A stretch of DNA of 64,000 nucleotides. Source: Dyella solisilvae (GTDB lineage Bacteria > Pseudomonadota > Gammaproteobacteria > Xanthomonadales > Rhodanobacteraceae). A model generated the notes under the pieces. That model worked only from the letters and a program-made list of their open reading frames with translations. It made no database searches and was not told the DNA's origin. Positions 17,859 through 26,928 of this stretch are shown piece by piece (positions within the stretch are counted from its first letter, which is position 1; each line of letters opens with the position of its first letter). The DNA is taken from positions 85,054-149,053 of the forward strand of contig NZ_QQSY01000007.1 of NCBI RefSeq assembly GCF_003351225.1. Reading direction: 5' to 3'. The translations under genes and the position numbers were made by a program.

Positions 17859-18518
17859 TTGACCAGGCTCGCCTACCGTTTTCGTGATCCGGCCTTCGCT
17901 CAGTTGGCATTGACCCACCGCAGCGCGGGCAAGCCGAACAATGAGCGTATGGAATTTCTCGGCGACGCCCTGTTGGGCGTCGTAGTCGCGGAGTTGCTGT
18001 ATGAAGCCCATCCCAACGCCAGTGAGGGTGAGTTGTCGCGCCTGCGCGCCCAACTGGTCAACGGGCAGGCGCTGGCCGTGATCGCGCGCGAGCTTGAACT
18101 TGGCGACGAGCTCAAGCTGGGTTCCGGTGAGCTCAAAAGCGGTGGGTTCCGGCGCGAGTCCATTCTGGCGGATGCGTTTGAGGCGCTGGTCGCAGCGGTT
18201 TACCTTGATGCGGGTTTCGCCGAATGCCGCGCCGTCGTGCGCGCGCTGTTCGAGCCATTGGTGGCGGCCATCCCGCGTTCTTCCAAGGATGCCAAGACGC
18301 GCCTGCAGGAACTCCTGCAGGCGCGCGGCTGGCCGTTGCCGCACTATGAGCTGATCGACAGCCGCGGCGAGGACCACGCCAAGACCTTCGATGTCGCGTG
18401 CGCCATTGCTGAACCGGCCGCGATCCGGGCGGAAGGTACCGGCAGCAGTCGCCGTGCGGCCGAGCAGGAGGCCGCTGAAACCGTGCTGCGCAGCCTGCAG
18501 GAACAGCTGCAGGGTTGA
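17859..18518 (+). CDS. rnc: Ribonuclease III
   Basis: This 219-residue double-strand-specific endoribonuclease acts in rRNA processing and mRNA turnover. The catalytic domain has [20 protein letters not shown], with Glu32 and Asp36 as metal ligands, and a second acidic motif [19 protein letters not shown] with Asp105 and Glu108. The C-terminal dsRNA-binding domain starts near [12 protein letters not shown] (about 146). The start codon is TTG at 17859: it is the only in-frame start that keeps the first helix, and no ATG lies nearby. The upstream ribosome site is weak, so translation may depend on coupling to DUF4845. era follows at 153 bp. Confidence 0.95.
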   Translation: MTRLAYRFRDPAFAQLALTHRSAGKPNNERMEFLGDALLGVVVAELLYEAHPNASEGELSRLRAQLVNGQALAVIARELELGDELKLGSGELKSGGFRRESILADAFEALVAAVYLDAGFAECRAVVRALFEPLVAAIPRSSKDAKTRLQELLQARGWPLPHYELIDSRGEDHAKTFDVACAIAEPAAIRAEGTGSSRRAAEQEAAETVLRSLQEQLQG

Positions 18519-18670
18519 TCGACCGTATGGTCGGAGCGTACTCGCGGTGACCGCCAGGGCGGCCGGCGTTATCACCTCGCGCCTTCAACGACTTACACTT
18601 TCCCTTGTTTCCCGTCCGGGTAGCCCGCGCATGCCGGCACGCGCGGGAACAACCGATACAGGCCTTGATC

Positions 18671-19615
18671 ATGAACGACCACGATGAATTCGACCTCGGC
18701 GGCGCGCCCGCCGAGCTTCCCCACGACGATTTTCGCTGCGGCACGGTCGCCTTGGCGGGTCGCCCCAATGTGGGCAAGTCGACCCTGCTCAACGCCCTGA
18801 TCGGCTTCCGCCTGTCCATTGTCAGCCCGCGCCCGCAGACCACGCGCCACCGCATCCTCGGTATCGCCACCAACGAGGCGGGGCAGATCATGTACGTGGA
18901 CACGCCCGGCCTGCATCGTGGCGCCAAGCGCGCGATGAACCGCAGCCTCAACCGCGCGGCGCGTTCGGCGATCAGCGAAGTCGACGTGGTCGTGCAGGTG
19001 ATCGAGGCGGGGCGCTGGACCGACGAGGACCAGGCGCTGTACGACGCGCTGGTCGAGCAGAAGACGCCGCGCCTGCTGGTGATCAACAAGGTGGACCTGG
19101 CCAAGGAAAAGGCCACGATGCTGCCCTTCGTGGCCGAACTGATGAACCACCACAGTTTTGATGACGTGTATTACGTCAGCGCACTGAAAGAGAAGGGCCT
19201 GAAGGAACTGGAGCAGGGCATCCTCAAGCGCCTGCCGGTGGCGCCTCCGGTCTACGGTGAGGATGAGATCACCGATCGCAGCGAGCGATTCCTCGCCGCC
19301 GAGATGGTGCGCGAGCAGCTGATGCTGCGCCTGGACCAGGAGCTGCCGTACGCCACCACCGTTGAGATCGAGCAGTTCAAGGACCGTCCGGACGGCGTGG
19401 CCGAGATTCATGCCGTGGTCTGGGTGGAGCGCGATGGCCAGAAGGCCATCGTGATCGGCAATGGCGGCGCCCAGCTCAAGGCCATCGGCAGCGGCGCGCG
19501 TCGCCACATGGAGCGTGCATTCGAACGCAAGGTGTTCCTGCGGCTGTGGGTGAAGGTGCGCGAGGGCTGGGTGGACGACGAGACCATGCTCAAGAAGTTC
19601 GGCTACACCGATTGA
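18671..19615 (+). CDS. era: GTPase Era
   Basis: This 314-residue GTPase supports 16S rRNA maturation and 30S assembly. G1 GRPNVGKS is at 30-37, with G3 DTPGLH and G4 NKVDLAK. The C-terminal KH domain has [17 protein letters not shown]. The first 20 residues are an acidic extension relative to E. coli Era. The ATG at 18671 is chosen over an in-frame start at 18605 because the upstream residues are unlike Era. recO follows after 97 bp, the normal order rnc-era-recO. Confidence 0.96.
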   Translation: MNDHDEFDLGGAPAELPHDDFRCGTVALAGRPNVGKSTLLNALIGFRLSIVSPRPQTTRHRILGIATNEAGQIMYVDTPGLHRGAKRAMNRSLNRAARSAISEVDVVVQVIEAGRWTDEDQALYDALVEQKTPRLLVINKVDLAKEKATMLPFVAELMNHHSFDDVYYVSALKEKGLKELEQGILKRLPVAPPVYGEDEITDRSERFLAAEMVREQLMLRLDQELPYATTVEIEQFKDRPDGVAEIHAVVWVERDGQKAIVIGNGGAQLKAIGSGARRHMERAFERKVFLRLWVKVREGWVDDETMLKKFGYTD

Positions 19616-19712
19616 CCTCGGCCGGCCGCCGATGAGTAGCTCCGTCACGGTGATGCTGGCCTGGAACGCGGCGTCCGTCGGCAATTCCCTGGCAACCACC
19701 GTCTGAAGACAT

Positions 19713-20423
19713 ATGCGCATCGAGCAGCAGCCAGCCTATGTCCTGCATTCGCGGCCCTATCGCGAAACCTCGCTGCTGCTGGAATGTCTGACCCGCGACC
19801 ACGGGCGCGTAGGCGTGGTGGCGCGGGGTGTCCGGCGCGAACGCGCCCGCCTTCAGCGCGCGCAGCTTGAGCCGTTCCAGCCGCTGGCCGTCGATCTGTT
19901 GTTCCGGGGCGAGCTGGCCACCTTGCTGGCCGCCGAAGGCTTCGGGGCTCCGCTACGCCTGACCGGCGACGCGGGCCTCGCCGGCCTGTACCTCAACGAA
20001 TTGGTGGTACGGCTTACCGGCCGCCAGGATCCGCAGCCGCAACTGTATGAAGCCTACGCGTTGGCGTTGCCTCGGCTGGCCGCGGGTGAGCCGCTGGCCT
20101 GGAGCCTGCGACGCTTCGAGCGTGACCTGCTGGAGGCCATCGGCTACGGGTTGCAGCTGGAGTTCGAGGCCGAAACGGGTGAACCGGTCGAGTCCTCCCA
20201 GCTGTATCTCTACACCGCCGAACTGGGCCCATCGCCGTGCCGTCCGGGCATGGCGCATGCGCTGCGCGGCAGCGATCTGCTGGCGCTGGCTGAAGATCGA
20301 ATACCCGATGCGGCGGGCCTTTCGGCTTTGCGCGTGATGATGCGCGACGTCATTCGCTTCCATCTGGGTGGTGGCGAACTGCGCGCCTGGCAGGTGCTGG
20401 GCGCGGCGATGTCGCGACGCTGA
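19713..20423 (+). CDS. recO: DNA repair protein RecO
   Basis: This 236-residue protein anneals single strands and loads RecA in RecF-pathway gap repair. The N-terminal OB fold is visible as PAYVLHSRPYRETSLLLE and HGRVGVVARGVRRERAR (about 8-50). The helical C-terminal domain follows, with LRRFERDLLEAIGYG. The four-Cys zinc motif seen in some RecO proteins is absent, as in other gammaproteobacteria. It is the last gene of the plus-strand block and faces a minus-strand receiver gene that ends 23 bp away. Confidence 0.92.
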   Translation: MRIEQQPAYVLHSRPYRETSLLLECLTRDHGRVGVVARGVRRERARLQRAQLEPFQPLAVDLLFRGELATLLAAEGFGAPLRLTGDAGLAGLYLNELVVRLTGRQDPQPQLYEAYALALPRLAAGEPLAWSLRRFERDLLEAIGYGLQLEFEAETGEPVESSQLYLYTAELGPSPCRPGMAHALRGSDLLALAEDRIPDAAGLSALRVMMRDVIRFHLGGGELRAWQVLGAAMSRR

Positions 20424-20446
20424 TCGAGCCTGAGGTGCAGGGTGGT

Positions 20447-21202
20447 TCAGACCGTGCCAGCCGGCTCCAGCGCGTCGAGCGTGGCCAGCAGTATCTTGCG
20501 GAAGCGTGACAACGGCGCCATCGAGCCGGGGTGACCGAGCTTGAGGTGGCGTTGCAGAACCGTGGCCTGCGCGGCGAGCGCCGCCGCGCCACAGAATCCG
20601 CAGGAAGAGCGCAAGCGGTGCAGGCGTTCCGCGAGCGTTCCGGGGTCTTCGCGCAGTTCTTCCAGGTCCTGGTAGAGCGTGGCCAGTTCGGCCCGCAGCA
20701 GGTCGCGCATGGCGACCACCACGCCCGCATCCCCCATGGTGGCCAGGGCGGCCGCGTCGTCGAGCAGTGGCATGGCTGCCGCGCCTGCCTGCACCAAGCC
20801 GAGAATCCGCCGCAAGTCCGCCACACTGCAGGGCTTTTGCAGGACTTCACTGAATTCGGCAGCCAACAGGCGCTCACGCTCATTGGCGTCCATCTCGGCA
20901 CTGGTGGCTACAGCCGTGCAGTCGCTGGAGCATGCGCCAGGGTCGTGGCGCAGGGCCGACAGCACCTGCTCAGCCCCGGCGCCAGGCATGCGGCAATCCA
21001 GCAGCAGCAGGTCGAACGGCTGGTCGTGCGCCAGCGCGATGGCGGCGGCCCCGTCGGGGCAGGCGCACGCGTCCAGGCCGAGGCCGCGCAGTGCTTCAAC
21101 CAGGAACAGGCGGCTGGTGGGATCGTCGTCGGCGACCAGGGCGCGGACGGTTTCGGGCACGCCGGGGGCGCGCGAAGCACTGCTGGAAAGCGTGTTGAAC
21201 AT
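20447..21202 (-). CDS. Receiver-HPt two-component protein
   Basis: This 251-residue cytosolic phosphorelay protein has no DNA-binding domain. The receiver (about 19-140) has acidic pocket DDD (25-27), phosphoacceptor Asp69 in LLLLDCRMPG, and Lys123 in LQKPCS. A histidine phosphotransfer domain (about 150-240) carries His195 in LHRLRSSCGFCGA. Stand-alone receiver-HPt proteins usually shuttle phosphate from a hybrid kinase; no kinase gene is nearby, so the partner is elsewhere. The start at 21202 is the most upstream plausible ATG. It diverges from the YdbH-like gene, with only 44 bp between starts. Confidence 0.85.
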   Translation of the reverse strand: MFNTLSSSASRAPGVPETVRALVADDDPTSRLFLVEALRGLGLDACACPDGAAAIALAHDQPFDLLLLDCRMPGAGAEQVLSALRHDPGACSSDCTAVATSAEMDANERERLLAAEFSEVLQKPCSVADLRRILGLVQAGAAAMPLLDDAAALATMGDAGVVVAMRDLLRAELATLYQDLEELREDPGTLAERLHRLRSSCGFCGAAALAAQATVLQRHLKLGHPGSMAPLSRFRKILLATLDALEPAGTV

Positions 21203-21246
21203 GACTAGTCCGTGTCGTTCAGCTGTTTTTGGCAGAATGACGCTTC

Positions 21247-23268
21247 ATGCGTCGCACATCAAGCCATCTACTACTCAGTCTGGGCATCCTGCTAGGGATG
21301 GTCCTGGCCATGCCGGCGCGGGCTGACATCGCCCTGGGCGCCAAGGTCGTCGGCATGCCAGGCCTGAAAATGCAGGATGTGCAGGCCTTGGTGGGCGAGG
21401 ATGGGCAGGGCGGCCTCAAGCTGACCCTGAAGGCCGCCAAGGCCGACATGCCGGTGCTTGGCTGGAAGCGCGTCGGGCTGGATCTGCAGGGCGTCCTGCA
21501 GCGTGACGTGCACATGCGCTGGTTGTTTGATGGAACCGTGCAGCTGGTGGGCGCGCCTGGCGGCGCCTTCGGCAACGCCAAGGTGGCGATGGTGATCGAC
21601 GAGGCGGCCAACACGCTGCAGATCGACATCACCCAGGGGCAGGCCGGGGCCAGCACGGCGCTGCCGCTGGACCAGCCGACGCATGCGCAGATAAGCCTGA
21701 AGGGCGTGCCCACGGTCTGGTTGCAGGGCCTGCTGGGCGCCTTCTGGTCCGGCCGCACCACTGCCGGCAAGCTCGATGCCGACATGGCATTGGATGTGGC
21801 CGACAAGGGTTTCCAGGCCTCCGGCCAGTTCGCGCTCAGCGGCGGCGGCTTCGATACTCCCAGCGGCACGCTCGCCGGGCAGGCGGTCAATGGCAATGGC
21901 CGGGTGAACATCGATACGACCACCACGCCGTCACGCATCGACCTCGACGCGAGCCTGCGTGGCGGCGAGTTGCTGCTGGGCCCGATCTTTGCCCGGTTGC
22001 CGGATCATCCGGTCCAGGTCAGCCTGGCGGCGGCGACCCGTAACGGGGCCGTGGACTTCAACCGTCTGCGTGTCGCCGACGCCGATGCGCTGCAATTTGA
22101 CGGCGCGCTGGCCTTCAACGCCAAGGGTGAACTGCAGAAGCTCAAGCTGGCGCATCTGCAGTCGCGCTTTCCGGCGGCCTACCAGCGCTATGGCCAGGCC
22201 TGGCTGGCCACGCTGGGCATGCGCGACATGCGCACGGACGGGCAACTCAGCGGCAGCCTTGATCTGGACACGGACGGCCTGCGCAGCTTTGCCTTCGAGA
22301 CCGACGGGCTGGACGTGGCCGACGGCGCGGGCCGGTTGGCGGTCAAGGGGCTGCGCGGCAGCGTGGACTGGAAGGTCGAGGGCGATCGCCCGCCCACCAC
22401 CCTGGGCTGGCAGAGCCTTCAGATCTATCGCATCGCCCATGGCGCTGCGCAGGGGCATTGGCAGAGTCGCGGCGGCGAACTGAGCCTGCAGCGCCCGCTG
22501 GAGGTGCCCGTGCTCAATGGCAGGGCGCGCATAGGCGACTTCGCATGGCGTCCCGCCGCGGCCAGGGGGCGTCGACTGTCGACCTCCCTGGCGTTCGCCG
22601 GCATCGACATGGCGGCCTTCTCGCGCGCGATGGGCTGGCCCGAGTTCCCGGGCACGCTGGGCGGCGCTGTCCCGGCGTTGCGCTGGGTGGACGATCGCGT
22701 CGAACTCGAGGGCGGATTGTCGATCAACGTATTCGGTGGCTTCGTCGACATTACCCGGCTGTCGATGCAGGGGCCGTTCGGCCAGACGTCGGTGGTCACC
22801 AGCGACGTGCAACTGCGTCAGCTGGACCTGGCGGCGATGACCAGCGTCTTCGACTTCGGCAGCATCACCGGACGTATGGATGGCTCAATCAACCAGCTGC
22901 GCATGGTCAACTGGAGCCCGGTGGCGTTCCAGGCCAACCTGCTGGCCGGCAGCGGCGGAAAGATCAGCCAGCGCGCGGTCAACAATCTCACGGCCGTTGG
23001 CGGCGGAGGCGGGGCGGCGGGCCTGCAGGGCGCCATGTTGAAGTTGTTCAAGACCTTCAATTACAAGCGGATCGGCCTCACTTGCACACTTGAAGCCTCG
23101 GTATGCCATATGGGCGGCTTGGACGGCGATGCGGATGGCTACACAATCGTCGAGGGGAGCGGCCTGCCGCATCTGCAAGTCATCGGCCACCAGACACAGG
23201 TAGATTGGCCCACCCTGGTCCGGCGCGTGAGGGCGGCCATCGAAGGCAACGGACCCGAAGTGCATTGA
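21247..23268 (+). CDS. YdbH-like AsmA-family intermembrane protein
   Basis: This 673-residue exported, beta-rich protein starts with a signal peptide or anchor (MRRTSSHLLLSLGILLGMVLAMPARA, about 1-26). Long alternating beta-strand stretches (for example LDLQGVLQRD, GKLDADMALDVADKG) resemble AsmA/TamB lipid-transfer proteins. The C-terminal end has NNLTAVGGGGG, then FNYKRIGLTCTLEASVC with paired cysteines. That ending, and the DUF1318 lipoprotein gene 42 bp downstream, match the E. coli ydbH-ynbE-ydbL arrangement. YdbH works redundantly with YhdP and TamB in moving phospholipid to the outer membrane. It is shorter than E. coli YdbH (about 880 residues). The assignment rests on architecture and context. 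Confidence 0.7.
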   Translation: MRRTSSHLLLSLGILLGMVLAMPARADIALGAKVVGMPGLKMQDVQALVGEDGQGGLKLTLKAAKADMPVLGWKRVGLDLQGVLQRDVHMRWLFDGTVQLVGAPGGAFGNAKVAMVIDEAANTLQIDITQGQAGASTALPLDQPTHAQISLKGVPTVWLQGLLGAFWSGRTTAGKLDADMALDVADKGFQASGQFALSGGGFDTPSGTLAGQAVNGNGRVNIDTTTTPSRIDLDASLRGGELLLGPIFARLPDHPVQVSLAAATRNGAVDFNRLRVADADALQFDGALAFNAKGELQKLKLAHLQSRFPAAYQRYGQAWLATLGMRDMRTDGQLSGSLDLDTDGLRSFAFETDGLDVADGAGRLAVKGLRGSVDWKVEGDRPPTTLGWQSLQIYRIAHGAAQGHWQSRGGELSLQRPLEVPVLNGRARIGDFAWRPAAARGRRLSTSLAFAGIDMAAFSRAMGWPEFPGTLGGAVPALRWVDDRVELEGGLSINVFGGFVDITRLSMQGPFGQTSVVTSDVQLRQLDLAAMTSVFDFGSITGRMDGSINQLRMVNWSPVAFQANLLAGSGGKISQRAVNNLTAVGGGGGAAGLQGAMLKLFKTFNYKRIGLTCTLEASVCHMGGLDGDADGYTIVEGSGLPHLQVIGHQTQVDWPTLVRRVRAAIEGNGPEVH

Positions 23269-23310
23269 AGCCGCTCATCCCCCGTGAGCGGCGCCCGGAA
23301 GGAGTCGAAC

Positions 23311-23913
23311 ATGCGCAAGCTTGTCTATGGATTGCTGGCCTCGGTGCTTGTCGCGCTGGTGGGCTGCGTCACCATCAACGTGTATTTCCCCGAGGCGGCG
23401 GCGCAGAAGGCAGCCGACCAGTTCATCGGCACCGTGCTCGACAGCACCCCGGCTCCCGCCACCAAGAACCCGCAGCCGGCGCCACCGCCCAAGAAGAGCA
23501 ACCAGCCTTCCGCGATGTTGCTGGACCTGCTGTTTCCCGCCGCGTACGCGGCGGATGTGCCGAATTTGCGCGTGCAGACCCCGGCCGCCGACGCGATCCA
23601 CGACCGCATGCGCGAGCGCTTCCACAGCACGCTGGACGCGCTGTTCGACAGTGGCGTGGTCGGTTTCACCAAGGATGGCCTGGTAGCCGTCCGCGATGCG
23701 GCCAAGGTGCCGCTGGAACAGCGCGCGGCCGTCAGCGCCGCTGTGGCCGACGAGAACCGTGACCGTGAGGCGCTGTATCGCGAGGTGGCCAACGCCAACA
23801 ATCACCCCGAATGGGAACCACAGATTCGCGCCACTTTCGCCAAGGGCTGGATCGAGCGGGCGCACCCGGGCTGGTATTATCAGGACCCCTCGGGCGCCTG
23901 GAAGCAGAAGTAA
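23311..23913 (+). CDS. DUF1318 (YdbL-like) lipoprotein with a YnbE-like N terminus
   Basis: This 200-residue lipoprotein has a lipobox ending at Cys19 (LVALVGC). Right after it comes a strand-like VTINVYF and AAAQKAADQFI, then a Pro-rich linker (about 47-65). The DUF1318 domain occupies about 85-200, ending RAHPGWYYQDPSGAWKQK, which matches the end of E. coli YdbL. In E. coli, YnbE (small lipoprotein with a beta-strand) and YdbL (soluble) are separate and both assist YdbH. Here the lipid anchor, a YnbE-like strand and the YdbL domain appear in one chain. GGAAGGAG precedes the ATG at 23311. It is co-transcribed with the YdbH-like gene. Confidence 0.8.
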   Translation: MRKLVYGLLASVLVALVGCVTINVYFPEAAAQKAADQFIGTVLDSTPAPATKNPQPAPPPKKSNQPSAMLLDLLFPAAYAADVPNLRVQTPAADAIHDRMRERFHSTLDALFDSGVVGFTKDGLVAVRDAAKVPLEQRAAVSAAVADENRDREALYREVANANNHPEWEPQIRATFAKGWIERAHPGWYYQDPSGAWKQK

Positions 23914-23941
23914 GCCGTTCGCCCATCCCTTGCCCGATTGT

Positions 23942-23977
23942 CGCGCCCGGGTCTGCTGATCCGGGCGCGCGCGTTTT
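23942..23977 (+). terminator. Possible terminator of the ydbH-like operon
   Basis: A 9-bp stem CGCGCCCGG/CCGGGCGCG (23942-23950 with 23961-23969) with a 10-nt loop is followed by GCGCGTTTT. The T-tract is offset from the stem, so efficiency is uncertain. It lies just before rlmD. Confidence 0.5.
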
Positions 23978-23983
23978 CAACCC

Positions 23984-25309
23984 ATGTTGCACACCATGAC
24001 CGAACTTGAAGCCACCATCACCGACCTCAGCCACGACGGCAAAGGCGTCACCCGCATCGACGGCAAGGCCGTGTTTGTCAGCGGCGCCCTGCTCGGCGAG
24101 CAGGTGAAGCTGCGCATCCGCAAGCGCCATCGCCACTACGACGAAGCCGAGGTGGTCGAGTTGATCACCCGTTCGCCGCACCGCGTGGAACCGCGCTGCC
24201 GTCATTTCGGCCAGTGCGGTGGCTGCTCGTTGCAGCATCTGGATGCAGACTCGCAGATCGAAGTGAAGCAGCGCGTGCTGAAGGACAACTTCGAGCGCAT
24301 CGGCAAGGTCGAGCCGGCGCGGTGGCTGCCGCCGCTGACCGACCAGCCCTGGAGCTACCGACGCAAGGGCCGCTTGTCCGTGCGCTCCGTGGCCAAGAAG
24401 GGCCGTGTGCTGGTGGGTTTTCGCGAAGAGAGCAATCCGCGTTTCGTGGCCGACATCAGCCATTGCGAGGTGGTGCACCCCGCGCTGGGTCCCAAGATCG
24501 GCCTGCTCGCCGAGCTGGTGAGCTCCATGGACGCCGCCAATGAGATTCCGCAGATCGAGTTCGCCGCGGGCGACGACACCATCGCCCTGGTGTTCCGTCA
24601 CATGTCTCCGTTGAGCGAGCGCGACCGTGCGGCGCTGATCGCCTTCGGCCAGCAGCATGGCTTTGCCATCTACCTGCAGCCCGGCGGCGTGTCCAGCGTG
24701 CATCCGTTGTGGCCGGAGCATCCGCGCCTGGCCTTCCGCATTCCCAGTGGCGATGCGGCGATCGAGGACGTGGAGCTGGAGTTCCGGCCGCTGGACTTCG
24801 TGCAGGTCAACGCCGGCATGAACCAGCGCATGATGGCGCTGGCGATGCAGTTGCTCGACCCGCAGCCGACCGACCGCTTGCTCGATCTTTTCTGCGGCCT
24901 GGGTAATTTCACCCTGCCGATCGCCCGTAGCGTGGCCGAGGTGGTTGGCGTGGAGGGCGAGCACGGGCTCGTCGAGCGCGCCGCGGAGAATGCCGCGCGC
25001 AACGGAATTACTCACGCGCGCTTCGAAGTGGCCAACCTGTTCGAGGATCAGCGCCAGGCGCACTGGGCCAGGCAGCCGTGGGACAAGATGTTGCTCGATC
25101 CACCGCGCGCCGGCGCGGACAAGGTGCTGGAATACCTGCCGCACAAGGAAACCCGGCGCATTGTGTACGTTTCGTGTCACCCGGGGTCGCTGGCGCGTGA
25201 CGCCGGCATCCTGGTGCAGAAGCACGGTTTTCGCTTGAGCGCAGCGGGCGTGATGGATATGTTCCCGCATACAGCCCACGTGGAATCGATCGCTCTGTTC
25301 GAACGCTAG
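23984..25309 (+). CDS. rlmD: 23S rRNA (uracil(1939)-C(5))-methyltransferase
   Basis: This 441-residue SAM-dependent enzyme methylates U1939 of 23S rRNA. It begins with a TRAM RNA-binding domain (about 6-62). The iron-sulfur ligands are Cys72, Cys78 and Cys81 (CRHFGQCGGC) and Cys161 (DISHCEV). The methyltransferase domain has DLFCGLGNFTLPIA (301-314), the DPPRAG motif (372-377) and nucleophile Cys398 in VYVSCHP. Two starts are possible, 23984 and 23996 (MTELEAT); neither has a clear Shine-Dalgarno, so the first 4 residues are uncertain. Confidence 0.94.
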   Translation: MLHTMTELEATITDLSHDGKGVTRIDGKAVFVSGALLGEQVKLRIRKRHRHYDEAEVVELITRSPHRVEPRCRHFGQCGGCSLQHLDADSQIEVKQRVLKDNFERIGKVEPARWLPPLTDQPWSYRRKGRLSVRSVAKKGRVLVGFREESNPRFVADISHCEVVHPALGPKIGLLAELVSSMDAANEIPQIEFAAGDDTIALVFRHMSPLSERDRAALIAFGQQHGFAIYLQPGGVSSVHPLWPEHPRLAFRIPSGDAAIEDVELEFRPLDFVQVNAGMNQRMMALAMQLLDPQPTDRLLDLFCGLGNFTLPIARSVAEVVGVEGEHGLVERAAENAARNGITHARFEVANLFEDQRQAHWARQPWDKMLLDPPRAGADKVLEYLPHKETRRIVYVSCHPGSLARDAGILVQKHGFRLSAAGVMDMFPHTAHVESIALFER

Positions 25310-25384
25310 GCAGGTGAGTGGGGCAGGGCAGTTGTCCTGCATCCGCCATCTTCCCTTCCTCCAACCCATCCAACGGTTCAGGCC

Positions 25385-25912
25385 ATGGGCATCGAGATCG
25401 AACGCAAATTCCTCCTCAACGGCGATGGCTGGCGCGACGCCGCCTCGCGAAGCGAGCGCATCGCCCAGGGGTATCTGATCGGCGCGCAGGCGCTGCGCGA
25501 CGGGCTGGCGCTCTCCTCGGTGCGGGTCCGTCGCACCGGCGAACATGCCTGGCTCAACATCAAGTCCGCGCAGCTCGGCATCGAGCGGGCGGAGTTCGAG
25601 TACCCCATTCCGCTGGACGATGCCGAGCAGATGCTCGCCACCCTCTGCGACGGCGTGCTGGAGAAGATCCGCCATTACGTCACCGTCGACGGCGCCTTGT
25701 TCGAGGTCGACGAATTCTTCGGCGACAACGCCGGCCTGGTGGTGGCTGAAGTTGAGCTGGACTCGACCGATGCCTCGTTCCCCCGGCCCTCGTGGCTGGG
25801 GCGTGAGGTGAGCCATCTGCCGCGCTACTACAACGTCAACCTGATCGACCACCCGTATGCGCAGTGGACGGCGGAGGAACGCAGCGCCGCGGTGGAGCCG
25901 CTGTCATGTTGA
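25385..25912 (+). CDS. CYTH domain protein (probable inorganic triphosphatase)
   Basis: This 175-residue soluble protein is a CYTH/triphosphate tunnel domain. The signature ExExK is seen as GIEIERKFLL at 2-11, and paired basic and acidic strands follow (SVRVRRTGEHAWLNIKS, RAEFEYPI, VLEKIRHYV, FEVDEFFGDNAGLVVAEVEL). Bacterial relatives such as YgiF and NeuTTM hydrolyse tripolyphosphate; the class-IV adenylyl cyclase fold is related, so activity is inferred. It overlaps nagZ by 7 bp and so heads the nagZ-hpt cluster. Confidence 0.88.
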   Translation: MGIEIERKFLLNGDGWRDAASRSERIAQGYLIGAQALRDGLALSSVRVRRTGEHAWLNIKSAQLGIERAEFEYPIPLDDAEQMLATLCDGVLEKIRHYVTVDGALFEVDEFFGDNAGLVVAEVELDSTDASFPRPSWLGREVSHLPRYYNVNLIDHPYAQWTAEERSAAVEPLSC

Positions 25913-26928
25913 TGATCGGCCTGGCCGGCGCCACGCTGGCCGCGTCCGAGCATGCGTGGCTCACGGCGCCCGGTGTTTCGGGCGTCGTGCTGTTCTCGCG
26001 CAATTTCAACTCGCGTGACCAATTGGTCGCGCTTGTCGAAGCGATCCGCGAAGTGGGCGGCGAGGACATGCTAATCGCCGTCGATCAGGAAGGCGGCCCG
26101 GTGCAGCGCTTCCGCGAAGGCTTCACCCGCCTGCCGCCGCTGTCGGCGATCGGCGCCGTGTACGACCGCGACGCCGAGGATGCCATCCGGCTGGCCGAGG
26201 AGCACGCCTGGGTGATGTCCAGCGAGCTGCGCGCCAGCGGCGTGGACTTCAGCTTCGCGCCGGTGGTCGACCTGGCGTGCGGCAACGCCGCGATCGGCCC
26301 GCGCGCCTTCCACGCCGACCCTGCGGTCACAGCCGAACTGGCGCAGGCCTATGTACGCGGCATGCATCTGGGCGGCATGGCCACGGTGCTCAAGCATTTC
26401 CCGGGACACGGTTCGGTCGCGGTGGATACGCACAAGGCTGCTGCAATTGATCCGCGCTCGCTGGACGAGATTCGCCGCGACGATCTCGTGCCCTTTGCGG
26501 AAGGCATCGCCGCCCATGCGGAGGCGGTGATGGTGGCGCATGTGATCTATCCCGCGGTGGATGCGCAGCCTGCCGGGTTCTCGCGACGCTGGATCGGCGA
26601 GGTGCTGCGTCAGGAGCTGGGCTTCAACGGCGCGGTGATCAGCGACGACATCAGCATGGCCGCCGCCGGCGCCGCCGGCGGTGTGGCGGCTCGCGTCAAC
26701 GCCCACCTGGATGCAGGCTGCGACCTCGTGCTGGCCTGTTTCCCGGACGCGGTGGAGGAGGCGATTGCCGCCGTGCACGGGCGCCCAGCCTCGGCTCCCG
26801 AACGGCTGGCTGCCCTGCGTGGGGCTGTGGCCTCCACCTGGGAAGGACTTATCGACAACCCGCAGCGCGAGCGTTTCATCGCGCGCATCACGGCGCTGCA
26901 TGCCGTGGAAGGATCAACCCAGGCATGA
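25906..26928 (+). CDS. nagZ: Beta-N-acetylglucosaminidase NagZ
   Basis: This 340-residue cytosolic GH3 enzyme removes GlcNAc from anhydromuropeptides during cell-wall recycling. The family motif KHFPGHG (163-169) with Asp174 and His176 forms the acid/base dyad. The nucleophile Asp lies in ISDDISM (246-251). VDQEGGPVQRFR (59-70) is also diagnostic. The start at 25906 gives MLMIGLAG, the usual Xanthomonadales N terminus; an in-frame start at 25864 would lie inside the CYTH gene. It overlaps CYTH upstream and hpt downstream (ATGA), so all three are coupled. Confidence 0.95.
   Translation: MLMIGLAGATLAASEHAWLTAPGVSGVVLFSRNFNSRDQLVALVEAIREVGGEDMLIAVDQEGGPVQRFREGFTRLPPLSAIGAVYDRDAEDAIRLAEEHAWVMSSELRASGVDFSFAPVVDLACGNAAIGPRAFHADPAVTAELAQAYVRGMHLGGMATVLKHFPGHGSVAVDTHKAAAIDPRSLDEIRRDDLVPFAEGIAAHAEAVMVAHVIYPAVDAQPAGFSRRWIGEVLRQELGFNGAVISDDISMAAAGAAGGVAARVNAHLDAGCDLVLACFPDAVEEAIAAVHGRPASAPERLAALRGAVASTWEGLIDNPQRERFIARITALHAVEGSTQA

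Noticed and set aside
18133..19116. Long minus-strand frames opposite rnc and era
   Set aside because: Antisense shadows of conserved essential genes; no motif.
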